From Streptomyces smaragdinus (lineage in GTDB: Bacteria > Actinomycetota > Actinomycetes > Streptomycetales > Streptomycetaceae): a stretch of DNA of 64,000 nt. Both the position numbers and the translations under genes were made by a program. The DNA is taken from positions 620,001 to 684,000 of the forward strand of contig NZ_WEGJ01000001.1 of assembly GCF_009604385.1 (NCBI RefSeq). Reading direction: 5' to 3'. The notes under the pieces are model-generated. The model did not search any database. It saw nothing but the letters and a program-made list of their open reading frames with translations, and was not told where the DNA came from. Below are positions 25,482 to 33,623 of the stretch, piece by piece. Position 1 is the stretch's first letter; each line of letters begins with the position of its first letter.

Positions 25482-26282
25482 ATGCTCACCACAGATCCGC
25501 CCGAGGGGGCACCCACCTGGGTGGACCTCGCCAGTGCCGACGTGGAGGGTTCCACCGGCTTCTACCGGGAGCTCTTCGGCTGGGAGTTCCAGCCCGCCGG
25601 CTCCGGCGCGGGCGGCTACGGCTTCCTGACGCTCGACGGGAAGATGATCGGCGGGGTGGGCCCGCTGATGTCCCCGGAGCAGCGGACCGGCTGGTCGGTC
25701 TACTTCAGGTCGGCAGACGTCGACGCCACCGTGAAGGCCGCGGAGCAGGCGGGCGGCACCGTGGTCCAGCCGCCCGCGGACGTGATGTCCGTCGGCCGCT
25801 CGGCGATGCTGCGCGACCCGGCGGGTGCGGAGTTCGCGCTCTGGCAGGTCTTCGACCCGGGCATGGCCGGGATGCAGGTCGTGGACGAACCCGGCGCACT
25901 GTGCTGGATCGAGTCCCATACGACGGATCCCGGCGCCGCCGTGGCGTTCTACCGCAAGGTGTTCGGGTGGGAGACCGACGAGATGCCGACGCCCGCGGGC
26001 CCGTACACCGTGGTGCGACCGGCCGGCGGGAACGAGTCGTCCGGCTTCGGCGGTCTGCACGGGCTGGCCGAGGAGAACCGGGTCGCGGGCGCGACCTCCG
26101 AGTGGCACCCGTACTTCGAGGTCACCGACCCCGACGCGATCGCCGGCAAGGCCGCGGGGAAGGGCGCGACGACGCTGATGCCCCCGACGGACCTGCCGGA
26201 CGTCGGCCGGATCGCGATGTTCACCGACCCGTACGGCGGCATGTTCGCGGTCATCCGCAGCGCGACACCGGCGGGCGGCTGA
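25482..26282 (+). CDS. VOC superfamily (glyoxalase/bleomycin-resistance-like) protein
   Basis: 266 aa with two tandem VOC modules (about 8-125 and 138-262), each of the type APTWVDLASADVEGSTGFYRELFGWEF and CWIESHTTDPGAAVAFYRKVFGWE. These two-module proteins resemble hydroxylase/glyoxalase-like antibiotic-resistance proteins. The ATG at 25482 follows GGGAGGAG at good spacing. Substrate and metal dependence are not determinable. Confidence 0.9.
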   Translation: MLTTDPPEGAPTWVDLASADVEGSTGFYRELFGWEFQPAGSGAGGYGFLTLDGKMIGGVGPLMSPEQRTGWSVYFRSADVDATVKAAEQAGGTVVQPPADVMSVGRSAMLRDPAGAEFALWQVFDPGMAGMQVVDEPGALCWIESHTTDPGAAVAFYRKVFGWETDEMPTPAGPYTVVRPAGGNESSGFGGLHGLAEENRVAGATSEWHPYFEVTDPDAIAGKAAGKGATTLMPPTDLPDVGRIAMFTDPYGGMFAVIRSATPAGG

Positions 26283-26296
26283 GGCACCGGACGGGT

Positions 26297-26318
26297 GTTT
26301 GTGATTCAGGTCACAAAC
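26297..26318. promoter_or_regulatory. Perfect Crp-type palindrome
   Basis: GTTTGTGA-TTCAGG-TCACAAAC has 8-bp perfect arms and contains TGTGA-N6-TCACA, the classical CRP core, and GTG-N6-GNCAC, the motif I recall for Streptomyces Crp. It lies 85 bp before the carboxymuconolactone-decarboxylase-like gene. A second element TGTCACA at 26329-26335 with CGTC at 26349-26352 resembles the ECF41 promoter signature, but the 13-bp spacer looks short. Confidence 0.6.
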
Positions 26319-26402
26319 GTCCCGCCGATGTCACATTCCGGCCGCCGCCGTCCATCCCATCTGTGTCACGCACCCCTCGCACCGGATGGAGGCGCCAGAC
26401 AC

Positions 26403-26993
26403 ATGGCCCGCATCTCGCTCAGCCCGCCCCGTACCCCGTTCGTCCGCCTCATGGAGTGGTACTCGAAGCGCACGTACGGCAAGGTGCTCGAGCCGGGCGC
26501 GGCTCTCGCCCACAACCGCCGGGTGCTGATGGCCGACGTCGGCTTCGAGCGGAAGGTCGCCAAGTTCGACGCGCTGGACCCGCAGCTGAAGGACCTCGCG
26601 GTGATGGCGACGTCCGCCGCGATCGGCTGCAGCTGGTGCATGGACTTCGGGTACTGGGAGAGCCGCGCGCACGGCACGGACCACCGCAAGCTGCAGGACA
26701 TCCCGATGTGGCGCGACAGCGCCGCCTACACACCGCTGGAGCGGGACGTGCTGGAGTACGCCGAGGCGATGACGGCCACTCCGCCGGAGGTGGACGACGT
26801 CCTCGCCGCCACGCTGCTCGACGAACTGGGCGAGGCGGCGTTCGTCGAGCTGACGACCATGGTGGCCGTCGAGAACCTGCGGTCGCGCATCAACGCGGCC
26901 CTCGGCCTGACGAGCCAGGGCTTCAAGGACTCCTGCGACATCCCCGGCGTCTCACCGGCCGGCGAGACCGCGGCGCCCCCGAAGGCGGCGTGA
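26403..26993 (+). CDS. Carboxymuconolactone decarboxylase/AhpD-like protein
   Basis: 196 aa. Contains AAIGCSWCMDFGYWESR with a CxxC redox pair and a downstream His-bearing HGTDHRKL, the AhpD-like arrangement, so a thiol peroxidase or reductase role is likelier than decarboxylation. The ATG at 26403 has GGAGG ten bases upstream. The Crp-type site upstream suggests control by cAMP status. Such genes often accompany ECF41 sigma factors, none of which is visible here. Confidence 0.88.
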   Translation: MARISLSPPRTPFVRLMEWYSKRTYGKVLEPGAALAHNRRVLMADVGFERKVAKFDALDPQLKDLAVMATSAAIGCSWCMDFGYWESRAHGTDHRKLQDIPMWRDSAAYTPLERDVLEYAEAMTATPPEVDDVLAATLLDELGEAAFVELTTMVAVENLRSRINAALGLTSQGFKDSCDIPGVSPAGETAAPPKAA

Positions 26994-27004
26994 CGGGAAC
27001 ACCT

Positions 27005-27033
27005 TCGCCGGCGGGTCCGTCACCCGCCGGCGA
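27005..27033. terminator. Bidirectional terminator hairpin
   Basis: TCGCCGGCGGGT (27005-27016) and ACCCGCCGGCGA (27022-27033) form a perfect 12-bp stem around a 5-nt loop, between the convergent ends of the CMD-like gene and the DUF6745-like gene. Confidence 0.75.
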
Positions 27034-27039
27034 CCCGGC

Positions 27040-28056
27040 TCAGGTCTCCCGCTCCGGCTGATACGTCTCCGAATCGAGCCCGAACGTCCACGCCACGCCC
27101 TGCCGGGCGGTGCGGGTCGTCGGCGGCACGCGCAGCCAGTACGTACGGCTCGTCCCGTCCGGCTCCGGCGTGGAGTTGATCACCTCGACCATCACCACCG
27201 GCTCGTCGTCGTCGAGCTCGATGCGCCACAGCACCCCCGTCGCGTCCCGGTGCACCGGCTGCGCGCCCTCCGCCTCGAGCCAGCGCTCGTAGCCGTAGTG
27301 CTCCAGCATCACGCGGCGCAGCTCGGCGTTCTCCTCGGTGCGGATCCGCTCCGGGGTCAGCCCGCCGAGCTCGTCCAGGAACGCGGCCGGCACGGGCATC
27401 CCCCGCCAGGCGTACAGCGCGAACCCGTCCGGGAAGCCGATCGCCGGGCCGTCCGACCGGTCCAGCCGCCCCGCCTCGTCCCGGTGCAGCGCCTCGGGCC
27501 GTTCGCAGATCACGGCCACCTTCTCGTACGGCCACCACCAGCCGGCCGACCCGGCGACCGCCGCCAGTCCCGCCAGCTCCGGCGCCTCGCCCTCGAACGC
27601 GGCGAGCCAGGGCGCGTCGTGCTGCCCGAGGACGGCGTCGAGCAGCACGAGCCGTATCGCGGGCTCCTGCGACGCCTCCGCGGCGAGGTCCTCCACGACC
27701 CCGCGCCGGATCCGCTCCGCCAGCATCGCCGTGGTCCCCCACAGCTGCTCCCCGGTCACCGCCCAGCGCTCCGCCCAGCCGGCCGCGCCGAGTTCACCGT
27801 GGATCCGCTCGCGCGCCGCGGCCCACGGCAGCGTACGCACCCGGTCCAGGACACTGCGCCCCCGCCCGTCACCCGGCTCCAACACGGCCAGCGCACCCGC
27901 CCGGGGCGAGGCCGCCCACTCGATCCGCTCCGGCTCGGCCAGCCCCGCCAGCCGGTACGCCAGCCGCACCCCGGCCTCCGCCGCGTCCCGGTCCGCGGGT
28001 CCGGTGGCCGCCGCGACGGCCCGCCAGCGCCCCACCACATCGACGACGGTGCCCAT
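27040..28056 (-). CDS. DUF6745-like protein
   Basis: 338 aa, soluble, Trp/Glu-rich and lacking known catalytic motifs. Visible segments include WAERWAVTGEQLWGTTA, GSAGWWWPYEKVAVICERP and GYERWLEAEGAQPVHRDATG. It resembles proteins grouped as DUF6745, often encoded near leucine-rich-repeat-like proteins; that link is from memory. The ATG at 28056 shares one base with the stop of the upstream small gene (TGATG), so the two are coupled. Confidence 0.72.
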   Translation of the reverse strand: MGTVVDVVGRWRAVAAATGPADRDAAEAGVRLAYRLAGLAEPERIEWAASPRAGALAVLEPGDGRGRSVLDRVRTLPWAAARERIHGELGAAGWAERWAVTGEQLWGTTAMLAERIRRGVVEDLAAEASQEPAIRLVLLDAVLGQHDAPWLAAFEGEAPELAGLAAVAGSAGWWWPYEKVAVICERPEALHRDEAGRLDRSDGPAIGFPDGFALYAWRGMPVPAAFLDELGGLTPERIRTEENAELRRVMLEHYGYERWLEAEGAQPVHRDATGVLWRIELDDDEPVVMVEVINSTPEPDGTSRTYWLRVPPTTRTARQGVAWTFGLDSETYQPERET

Positions 28057-28382
28057 CAGTCGGCCACCACCCGGACCGCGCCCGGCACGTACTCCCGCTG
28101 CCTGATCACCCGATACCACCCCTTGGGCAGCGCTATCGCCCCGTGCTCCTCGTGCACCACCCGGCCACCGTCCGGCAGATGCAGCGTCATCGGCGCGAAC
28201 GGCCCGGGCTCACGCACCAGCCGACCCGGCCCGACCACCGCGTGCGCGTGTCCCGTGACCTCCCCGAGCGCCAGCACCATCCGCCCCCGCCCGTCGCGCG
28301 GCTCGCCCGGCGCGCCCGCCACCTGCGGCGGAACCTCCTCCTCCGCGACGGGCACGATCAGCACATCCCCTTGCCGGTACAC
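28056..28382 (-). CDS. Conserved small protein of unknown function
   Basis: 108 aa beginning MYRQGDVLIVPV, beta-rich, with a central GHAHAVVGPGRL segment and EHGAIALPKGWYRVIRQREY near the end. The His-rich GHAHA and HEEHG could bind metal, but nothing is established. Starts at GTG (28382) after GAGGAGGGGAG. First gene of a two-gene unit with the DUF6745-like gene and divergent from the STM4015-4011 operon. Confidence 0.75.
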   Translation of the reverse strand: MYRQGDVLIVPVAEEEVPPQVAGAPGEPRDGRGRMVLALGEVTGHAHAVVGPGRLVREPGPFAPMTLHLPDGGRVVHEEHGAIALPKGWYRVIRQREYVPGAVRVVAD

Positions 28383-28465
28383 GGCGTCTCCCCTCCTCGT
28401 CGGCCCGGCCGCACCTGGCCCGACCGGTAGAAATCACGCTACGCGGGGGGTCTGACAACGGGGCT

Positions 28466-28486
28466 GTCGTACCGGCTTGGTACAAC
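28466..28486. promoter_or_regulatory. Inverted repeat in the divergent STM/DUF6745 promoter region
   Basis: GTCGTACC-GGCTT-GGTACAAC has 8-bp arms with one mismatch and sits 8 bp before the STM4015 start, within the only 111-bp gap between two divergent units. It is the best candidate for a shared operator. Confidence 0.4.
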
Positions 28487-28493
28487 TCTCCGC

Positions 28494-29444
28494 ATGTCTG
28501 GAGTCGAGCACCTCACCGAACTGCACGGTCTGCCCGTCCACGAATTCGGCCCCGAGGACCGCAAGGAACCGCTGCCCGCGGCCGGCGACGTCGCCTGGCG
28601 GCTGTCCGTCGACGCGTACGAGGAGGAAGAGGAGTTCCTCGAGCGCTACGACCGCTTCGTCGCCGCCATCGACCCCGCCGGGGTGCGCGGCCTGGTGATC
28701 GGCCAGTGGGGCGAGTCGTACGAGGGCGACTCGTCGGAGATCGTGGAGCGGCTCGTCGCCGACGCCGGCCGCTTCCCGGCGCTGCGGGCGCTGTTCGTCG
28801 GCGATCTGGAGCAGGAGGAGGCCGAGATCTCCTGGATCGAGCAGTCGGATCTGACGCCGCTGCTCAAGGCCTACCCGGCGCTCGAGGAGTTCGGCGTGCG
28901 GGGCGGCACGGGGCTGGTCCTCGAGCAGTTCCGTCACGAGATGCTGCGGACGCTCACGTTCGAGGCGGGCGGTCTGCCCGCCGCCGTGGTGCGGGCGCTG
29001 GGCGCCAGTGAGCTGCCGGCGCTGAAGTATCTGGAGCTGTGGCTCGGCGTGTCCGAGTACGGCGGCGACGCGACGGCCGCCGATCTGGCGCCGCTGCTGG
29101 CCGGCGGCCGCTTCCCGGCCCTGCGCCATCTGGGCCTGCGGAACTCGGAGATCCAGGACGAGGTGGCGTCGGCGGTCGCCGCCGCCCCCGTCGTCGCGCA
29201 GCTCAACTCCCTCGACCTGTCGCTCGGCGTCCTCACCGACACCGGCGCCGAGGCCCTGCTCGGCGGCCAGCCGCTGACCCATCTGCAGTGGCTGGACCTG
29301 CACCACCACTTCCTGTCCGACGCGATGACGGCCAGGGTCCGCGAGGCCCTCGAGCCGCACGGCGTGGAGGTGGACGTGTCGGAGCAGGAGACCCCCGACA
29401 ACTGGGACGGCCGCGAGTGGCGGTACACGGCGGTCTCCGAGTGA
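28494..29444 (+). CDS. STM4015 family leucine-rich-repeat-like protein
   Basis: 316 aa. Several degenerate LRR-like units occur (RFPALRALFVGDLE, ELPALKYLELWLGVSEY, RFPALRHLGLRNSEIQDE, THLQWLDLHHHFLSD), suggesting a curved solenoid that binds another macromolecule. It is highly acidic at the N-terminus (DAYEEEEEFLERYD). The family is known only from conserved clusters with STM4011-4014. First gene of a five-gene operon; its stop overlaps the next start (GTGA). Confidence 0.85.
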   Translation: MSGVEHLTELHGLPVHEFGPEDRKEPLPAAGDVAWRLSVDAYEEEEEFLERYDRFVAAIDPAGVRGLVIGQWGESYEGDSSEIVERLVADAGRFPALRALFVGDLEQEEAEISWIEQSDLTPLLKAYPALEEFGVRGGTGLVLEQFRHEMLRTLTFEAGGLPAAVVRALGASELPALKYLELWLGVSEYGGDATAADLAPLLAGGRFPALRHLGLRNSEIQDEVASAVAAAPVVAQLNSLDLSLGVLTDTGAEALLGGQPLTHLQWLDLHHHFLSDAMTARVREALEPHGVEVDVSEQETPDNWDGREWRYTAVSE

Positions 29445-30538
29445 GTGCCCCCCGGCTCACGGTCGTCGGCAACCCCGAGAACCGCCGCGTGCGCCTGTAC
29501 GCCGAGGCCACCGCCCGCGCCGGTCTGCCGGCACCGCACGTGGTCCCGTGGCTCGACGTCCTCACCGGCGCCGCCCCGCGCGTCGCGGGCGACGTCGTAC
29601 GAATCGACTCCCCCGGCGAGAACGCCGCCGTGGACCGGATCCTGCGCGGCGCCGCCGCCCCGGAGCGGGTCGAGGGCACCGCACGCTGGTACCGGCGGTT
29701 CCTGGCCGCCGTACGCTCCGTGGCCGACGCCATGGATCCGGGCGCCCGGCTGCTCACCGACCCGGACGACCTCGCCGTCGTGTTCGACAAGCGGCGCTGC
29801 CACGCCGTGCTGCACGCCGCGGGCGTCCCGGTCCCGGAGTCGCCGACGTCGGGCGGTGCGGACCCGGTCCGGAGCTGGGACGACGTGCGGCGCACGGGGC
29901 TGCGGCGGTTCTTCGTCAAGCCGGCGCACGGGTCGTCCGCGTCCGGTGTGCTGGCCGTGGAGGCGGCGGGGCCGGGCCGGGTGCGGGCGACGACGTCGGT
30001 GGAGCTGGCGCCGGACGGGGCGCTGTTCAACTCCCTGCGGGTGCGGCGCTACACGGACGAGACGCAGATCGGCGCCATCGTGGACACGCTGGCGCCGGAC
30101 GGCCTGCACGTCGAGCGCTGGTTCCCCAAGGCGTCCCGTCACGGGCGGGCGGCGGATCTGCGGGTCGTCGTGGTGGCGGGACGGGCCACGCACGCGGTGC
30201 TGCGCACCAGCGGCTCCCCCATGACGAACCTCCATCTGGGCGGCACCCGCGGCGATCTGGACGCGGTGCGGGCGGCGATCGGTCCGGAGCGCTGGGCCCA
30301 GGCGCTGTCCGTCTGCGAACGGGCCGCCGCCTGTTTCCCGCGCACCCTGTGCGTGGGCGTCGATCTGCTGCCGGGCATCGGCTGGCGGCGGTTCGCCGTG
30401 GGCGAGGTCAACGCGTTCGGTGATCTGCTCCCCGGCCTCACCGGCCTCGCGGGCGGCGGCGCGGAGGGGCTGGACACGTACGACGCGCAGGTGGCCGCCG
30501 TCCTGCGCGGCGCGTACGGGGAGACCCGCCGTGTCTGA
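29441..30538 (+). CDS. STM4014 family ATP-grasp-like protein
   Basis: 365 aa. It has ATP-grasp architecture: a pre-ATP-grasp N-terminus (TVVGNPENRRVRLYAEA), DKRRCHAVLHAAGVPVPESP leading into the nucleotide domain, a phosphate-loop-like RRFFVKPAHGSSASGVLAVE, and FAVGEVNAFGDLLPG where the metal-binding Glu/Asn pair of the fold belongs. Predicted to ligate a carboxylate to an amine or thiol using ATP. The GTG at 29441 overlaps STM4015; its 3' end overlaps STM4013 by eight bases. Confidence 0.85.
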   Translation: MSAPRLTVVGNPENRRVRLYAEATARAGLPAPHVVPWLDVLTGAAPRVAGDVVRIDSPGENAAVDRILRGAAAPERVEGTARWYRRFLAAVRSVADAMDPGARLLTDPDDLAVVFDKRRCHAVLHAAGVPVPESPTSGGADPVRSWDDVRRTGLRRFFVKPAHGSSASGVLAVEAAGPGRVRATTSVELAPDGALFNSLRVRRYTDETQIGAIVDTLAPDGLHVERWFPKASRHGRAADLRVVVVAGRATHAVLRTSGSPMTNLHLGGTRGDLDAVRAAIGPERWAQALSVCERAAACFPRTLCVGVDLLPGIGWRRFAVGEVNAFGDLLPGLTGLAGGGAEGLDTYDAQVAAVLRGAYGETRRV

Positions 30539-31412
30539 CGTCGACATGACGCGGGTCGTGGGCACCCACGACCTCCTCCTCGTCACCCTGGACACGCTGC
30601 GGTACGACGTGGCGCGCGAGCTCGCGGCGGCCGGCCGGATCCCCGTTCTGGCGCGTCATCTGCCGGGCGGTGTCTGGGAGGAGCGGCACGCCCCGGGCAG
30701 CTTCACGTACGCCTCGCACCAGGCGATGTTCGCCGGCTTCCTGCCCACCCCGGCGGCCCCGGGACCGCATCCGCGGCTGTTCGCGGCGCGTTTCGCGGGC
30801 AGCGAGACCACCGCCGAGGGCACGTTCGTCTACGACACGCCGGATCTGGTGTCCGGTCTGGCGGCCGAGGGCTACCGGACGGTGTGCATCGGCGGGGTGG
30901 GGTTCTTCAACAAGGGGGGCGCGCTGGGCGGCGTGCTGCCGGGCCTGTTCCAGGAGAGCCACTGGGAGCCGGAGTTCGGGGTCGCCTCGCCGACGTCCTT
31001 CGAGGCGCAGGTCGACCGCGCCGAGCGGATCGTCGCCGGGCTGCCGGCGGACCGCCGGCTGTTCCTGTTCGTCAACGTGTCGGCGCTGCACCAGCCGAAC
31101 TGGTTCCATCTCCCGGGCGCCACCCGGGACGACGGCGACTCCCGGGCCACCCACGCGGCGGCCCTGGAGTACGTCGACCGGCACATCGGCCGGCTGTTCG
31201 CCGCCGCGAGCAGCCGCCGCCGCTGCTTCGCGATCGTCTGCTCCGACCACGGCACGGCCTACGGCGACGACGGCTGGACGGGTCACCGGCTGGCACACGA
31301 GTCGGTGTGGACGGTGCCGTACGCACAGTTCTTCCTCGAGCCCGAAGAGCACGGAGAGCACAGAGAGCACGGACAGCACGGACAGCACGGACAGCACGGA
31401 GGCGCCGGATGA
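30531..31412 (+). CDS. STM4013 family hydrolase, alkaline-phosphatase/sulfatase fold
   Basis: 293 aa. VTLDTLRYDVA near the start is the first metal/nucleophile segment of the alkaline-phosphatase superfamily, and CSDHGTAYGDDGWTGH supplies later Asp/His metal ligands. A sulfo- or phosphoesterase or a phospho-transfer role is likely. The C-terminus ends in an unusual tail of three-residue EHG/QHG repeats, rich in His. The GTG at 30531 follows GGGGAG; the ATG at 30546 is the alternative. Overlaps both neighbours. Confidence 0.85.
   Translation: MSDVDMTRVVGTHDLLLVTLDTLRYDVARELAAAGRIPVLARHLPGGVWEERHAPGSFTYASHQAMFAGFLPTPAAPGPHPRLFAARFAGSETTAEGTFVYDTPDLVSGLAAEGYRTVCIGGVGFFNKGGALGGVLPGLFQESHWEPEFGVASPTSFEAQVDRAERIVAGLPADRRLFLFVNVSALHQPNWFHLPGATRDDGDSRATHAAALEYVDRHIGRLFAAASSRRRCFAIVCSDHGTAYGDDGWTGHRLAHESVWTVPYAQFFLEPEEHGEHREHGQHGQHGQHGGAG
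31347..31400 (+). repeat. Six 9-bp coding repeats at the 3' end of STM4013
   Basis: Units GAGCACGGA, GAGCACAGA, GAGCACGGA and then CAGCACGGA three times encode EHG EHR EHG QHG QHG QHG. The near-identity of the last three copies suggests recent slippage expansion. The array is immediately followed by GGCGCC and the start of the next gene. Confidence 0.85.
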
Positions 31413-32713
31413 ACACCCCGTACGAGTCGTACGTCTACGCCTACCCGCACAAGACGGCGTACCGCCCGCTGACCGACCCCAGACCGCGGCTGGCGGACCT
31501 GTGGGCGGGCGAGCGGCAGGACGCCCTCTCGCTCTATCTGCACATCCCGTTCTGCGAGGTCCGCTGCGGGTTCTGCAATCTGTTCACCCGTATCGGCGCC
31601 CCCGGCGAGATGACGACCGCCTATCTCGACGCGCTGGACCGCCAGGCGACGGCCGCCCACGACGCGCTGGACGACGGCGCGCGGTTCGCCAACGCGGCGT
31701 TCGGCGGCGGCACGCCCACCTTCCTCACCGCCGCCGAGCTGGAGCGGCTGTGCGACATCGCCGAGCGGCGGATGGGCGCCGATCTCCGCGCCGTCCCGCT
31801 GTCCGTCGAGGCGTCTCCGGCGACCGCTACGGCCGACCGTCTGGCGGTGCTGGCGGAGCGCGGTACGACGAGGCTCAGCCTCGGCGTGCAGAGCTTCGTC
31901 GAGTCGGAGGCCCGGGCCGCCGTCCGCCCGCAGCGGCGCAGGGACGTCGACAGTGCGCTGGAGCGGATACGGGCGGCGGGGATCCCCGTGCTCAACATCG
32001 ACCTGATCTACGGGATCGACGGCCAGACGGAGACGAGCTGGCGCACGTCGCTGGACGCCGCCCTGGCGTGGCGGCCCGAGGAGCTGTACCTGTATCCGCT
32101 GTACGTCCGCCCGCTCACGCCGCTGGGCCGCCGTCCGGCGGACGACCGCGAGGCGTGGGACGAGCAGCGGCTGCGGCTGTACCGGGCCGGACGCGACCAT
32201 CTGCTGGCCGCCGGGTACGAGCAGGTCTCGATGCGGATGTTCCGCCGCCCCGGCGCCCCGCGGACGGGGGACGACGATTACGCGTGCCAGACGGACGGCA
32301 TGATCGGACTGGGCTGCGGCGCCCGCTCGTACACCTCCCGGCTGCACTACTCCTTCGACTACGCGGTGGAGATGCGGGAGATACGGGGGATCATCGACGG
32401 CTATCTGGCGACGGAGGACTTCTCGAGGGCCGAGGTCGGCTACCGCATGGATGACGACGAGTCGCGCCGCCGCCATCTCATCCAGTCGCTGCTCCAGGCC
32501 GAGGGCCTGGATCCGCAGACGTACCGCAAGCGGTTCGGCACGGACCCGGCGGACGACTTCCCCGCCGAGCTGGCGGAGTTCGCGGACCGCGGCTGGCTGG
32601 ACACCTCGGGACTCACGCTCACCCCCGAAGGGCTGGCACACTCCGACGCCCTGGGCCCCGCCCTGTTCTCCCCCGCCGTCCGGGCGCGGATGGCCGCGTA
32701 CGAGGTCAAATGA
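31409..32713 (+). CDS. STM4012 family radical SAM protein (HemW-like)
   Basis: 434 aa. Radical SAM cluster motif CEVRCGFCN (CX3CX2C) near residue 50, followed by GGGTPTFL and RLSLGVQSF segments typical of the HemN/HemW branch, and a C-terminal winged-helix-like domain (LIQSLLQAEGLDPQTYRKRFG). HemW-branch enzymes include heme chaperones, methyltransferases and cyclopropanases, so the chemistry is open. Starts by ATGA overlap with STM4013 and ends by ATGA overlap with STM4011. Confidence 0.9.
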   Translation: MNTPYESYVYAYPHKTAYRPLTDPRPRLADLWAGERQDALSLYLHIPFCEVRCGFCNLFTRIGAPGEMTTAYLDALDRQATAAHDALDDGARFANAAFGGGTPTFLTAAELERLCDIAERRMGADLRAVPLSVEASPATATADRLAVLAERGTTRLSLGVQSFVESEARAAVRPQRRRDVDSALERIRAAGIPVLNIDLIYGIDGQTETSWRTSLDAALAWRPEELYLYPLYVRPLTPLGRRPADDREAWDEQRLRLYRAGRDHLLAAGYEQVSMRMFRRPGAPRTGDDDYACQTDGMIGLGCGARSYTSRLHYSFDYAVEMREIRGIIDGYLATEDFSRAEVGYRMDDDESRRRHLIQSLLQAEGLDPQTYRKRFGTDPADDFPAELAEFADRGWLDTSGLTLTPEGLAHSDALGPALFSPAVRARMAAYEVK

Positions 32714-33576
32714 ACCTGACCCTCCTCTACCGCGGACCGCTCGCGTCCTGCGACTACGACTGCCCGTACTGCCCCTTCGCCAAGCGCCGCGACAGCCGCG
32801 AGCAGCTACGGGCGGACCGCGGCGCGCTGGAGCGCTTCACCGGCTGGGTGGCGGACAGCCACGACGACCGGCTCTCCGTGCTGTTCACCCCGTGGGGCGA
32901 GGGCCTGACCCGGTCGTGGTACCGCCGCGCGCTGGTGGGGCTGTCGCGGCTGCCGCAGGTGGGTCGGGTCGCGATCCAGACCAACCTCAGCTGCCGCACC
33001 GACTGGCTCGCCGACGCCGACCTCACCTCCCTCGCCCTGTGGTGCACGTTCCACCCGGGCCAGACGCCGTACGACCGGTTCCTGGCCAAGACCCGCGAGC
33101 TGGCGGACGCCGGCGTCCGCTTCAGCGTGGGGATCGTCGGTCTGCCCGAGCATCTGGACGCCGCCCGCCGGCTGCGCGCCGACCTGCCGCCGCACGTGTA
33201 CCTGTGGGTGAACGCAGCCGAGGGCCGTACCTACACGGACGCACAGGCGGCGCCCTGGGAGCGCCTGGACCCGCTGTTCCCGTACAGCCGCCGGCCCCAC
33301 GCCAGCGGCGGGCTGCCGTGCCGCACCGGCGAGTCGGTGATCTCGGTGGACGGCGACGGCACGGTGCGCCGCTGCCATTTCGTACGGCAGGAGCTGGGGA
33401 ACCTCTACGACGGCACGTACCGCACCGCGCTGCGGCCGCGGCCGTGTCCGCTGGCGACCTGTGACTGCCACATCGGATACGTCCATCTGGAGTCGCTGCC
33501 GCTGTACGACGTCTTCGCCGGAGGGGTGCTCGAACGGATCCCGGCGGCGCCGGTCGTTGACACCCCGTCTGCCTGA
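32710..33576 (+). CDS. STM4011 family radical SAM protein
   Basis: 288 aa. A CDYDCPYC [4Fe-4S]/SAM motif at residues 14-21, then a compact TIM-barrel. The C-terminal third has further Cys residues (GGLPCRTG, RRCHFVRQE, CPLATCDCHIGY), an arrangement suited to an auxiliary SPASM/twitch-like cluster, as in peptide-modifying radical SAM enzymes. Last gene of the operon, translationally coupled to STM4012. Peptide or amino-acid-derived substrate is my inference. Confidence 0.9.
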   Translation: MNLTLLYRGPLASCDYDCPYCPFAKRRDSREQLRADRGALERFTGWVADSHDDRLSVLFTPWGEGLTRSWYRRALVGLSRLPQVGRVAIQTNLSCRTDWLADADLTSLALWCTFHPGQTPYDRFLAKTRELADAGVRFSVGIVGLPEHLDAARRLRADLPPHVYLWVNAAEGRTYTDAQAAPWERLDPLFPYSRRPHASGGLPCRTGESVISVDGDGTVRRCHFVRQELGNLYDGTYRTALRPRPCPLATCDCHIGYVHLESLPLYDVFAGGVLERIPAAPVVDTPSA

Positions 33577-33600
33577 ACCGACACTGAACCGCCATTCAGT
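33557..33600 (+). promoter_or_regulatory. Promoter and operator of the ThDP enzyme/dehydrogenase operon
   Basis: TTGACA (33557-33562), a 17-bp spacer and GACACT (33580-33585) form a promoter that begins inside the end of STM4011. ACTGAA-CCGCCA-TTCAGT (33583-33600) is a perfect 6-6-6 inverted repeat over the -10 and start region, a good repressor site. The TetR gene after this operon is a possible ligand. Confidence 0.5.
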
Positions 33601-33623
33601 AACCACCACCCGCTGGAGGCCCC

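Noticed and set aside
30438..31397. 319-codon minus-strand ORF opposite STM4013
   Set aside because: Begins in the repeat array (MLSVLSVLSVLSVL) and lacks domain features; an antisense artefact.
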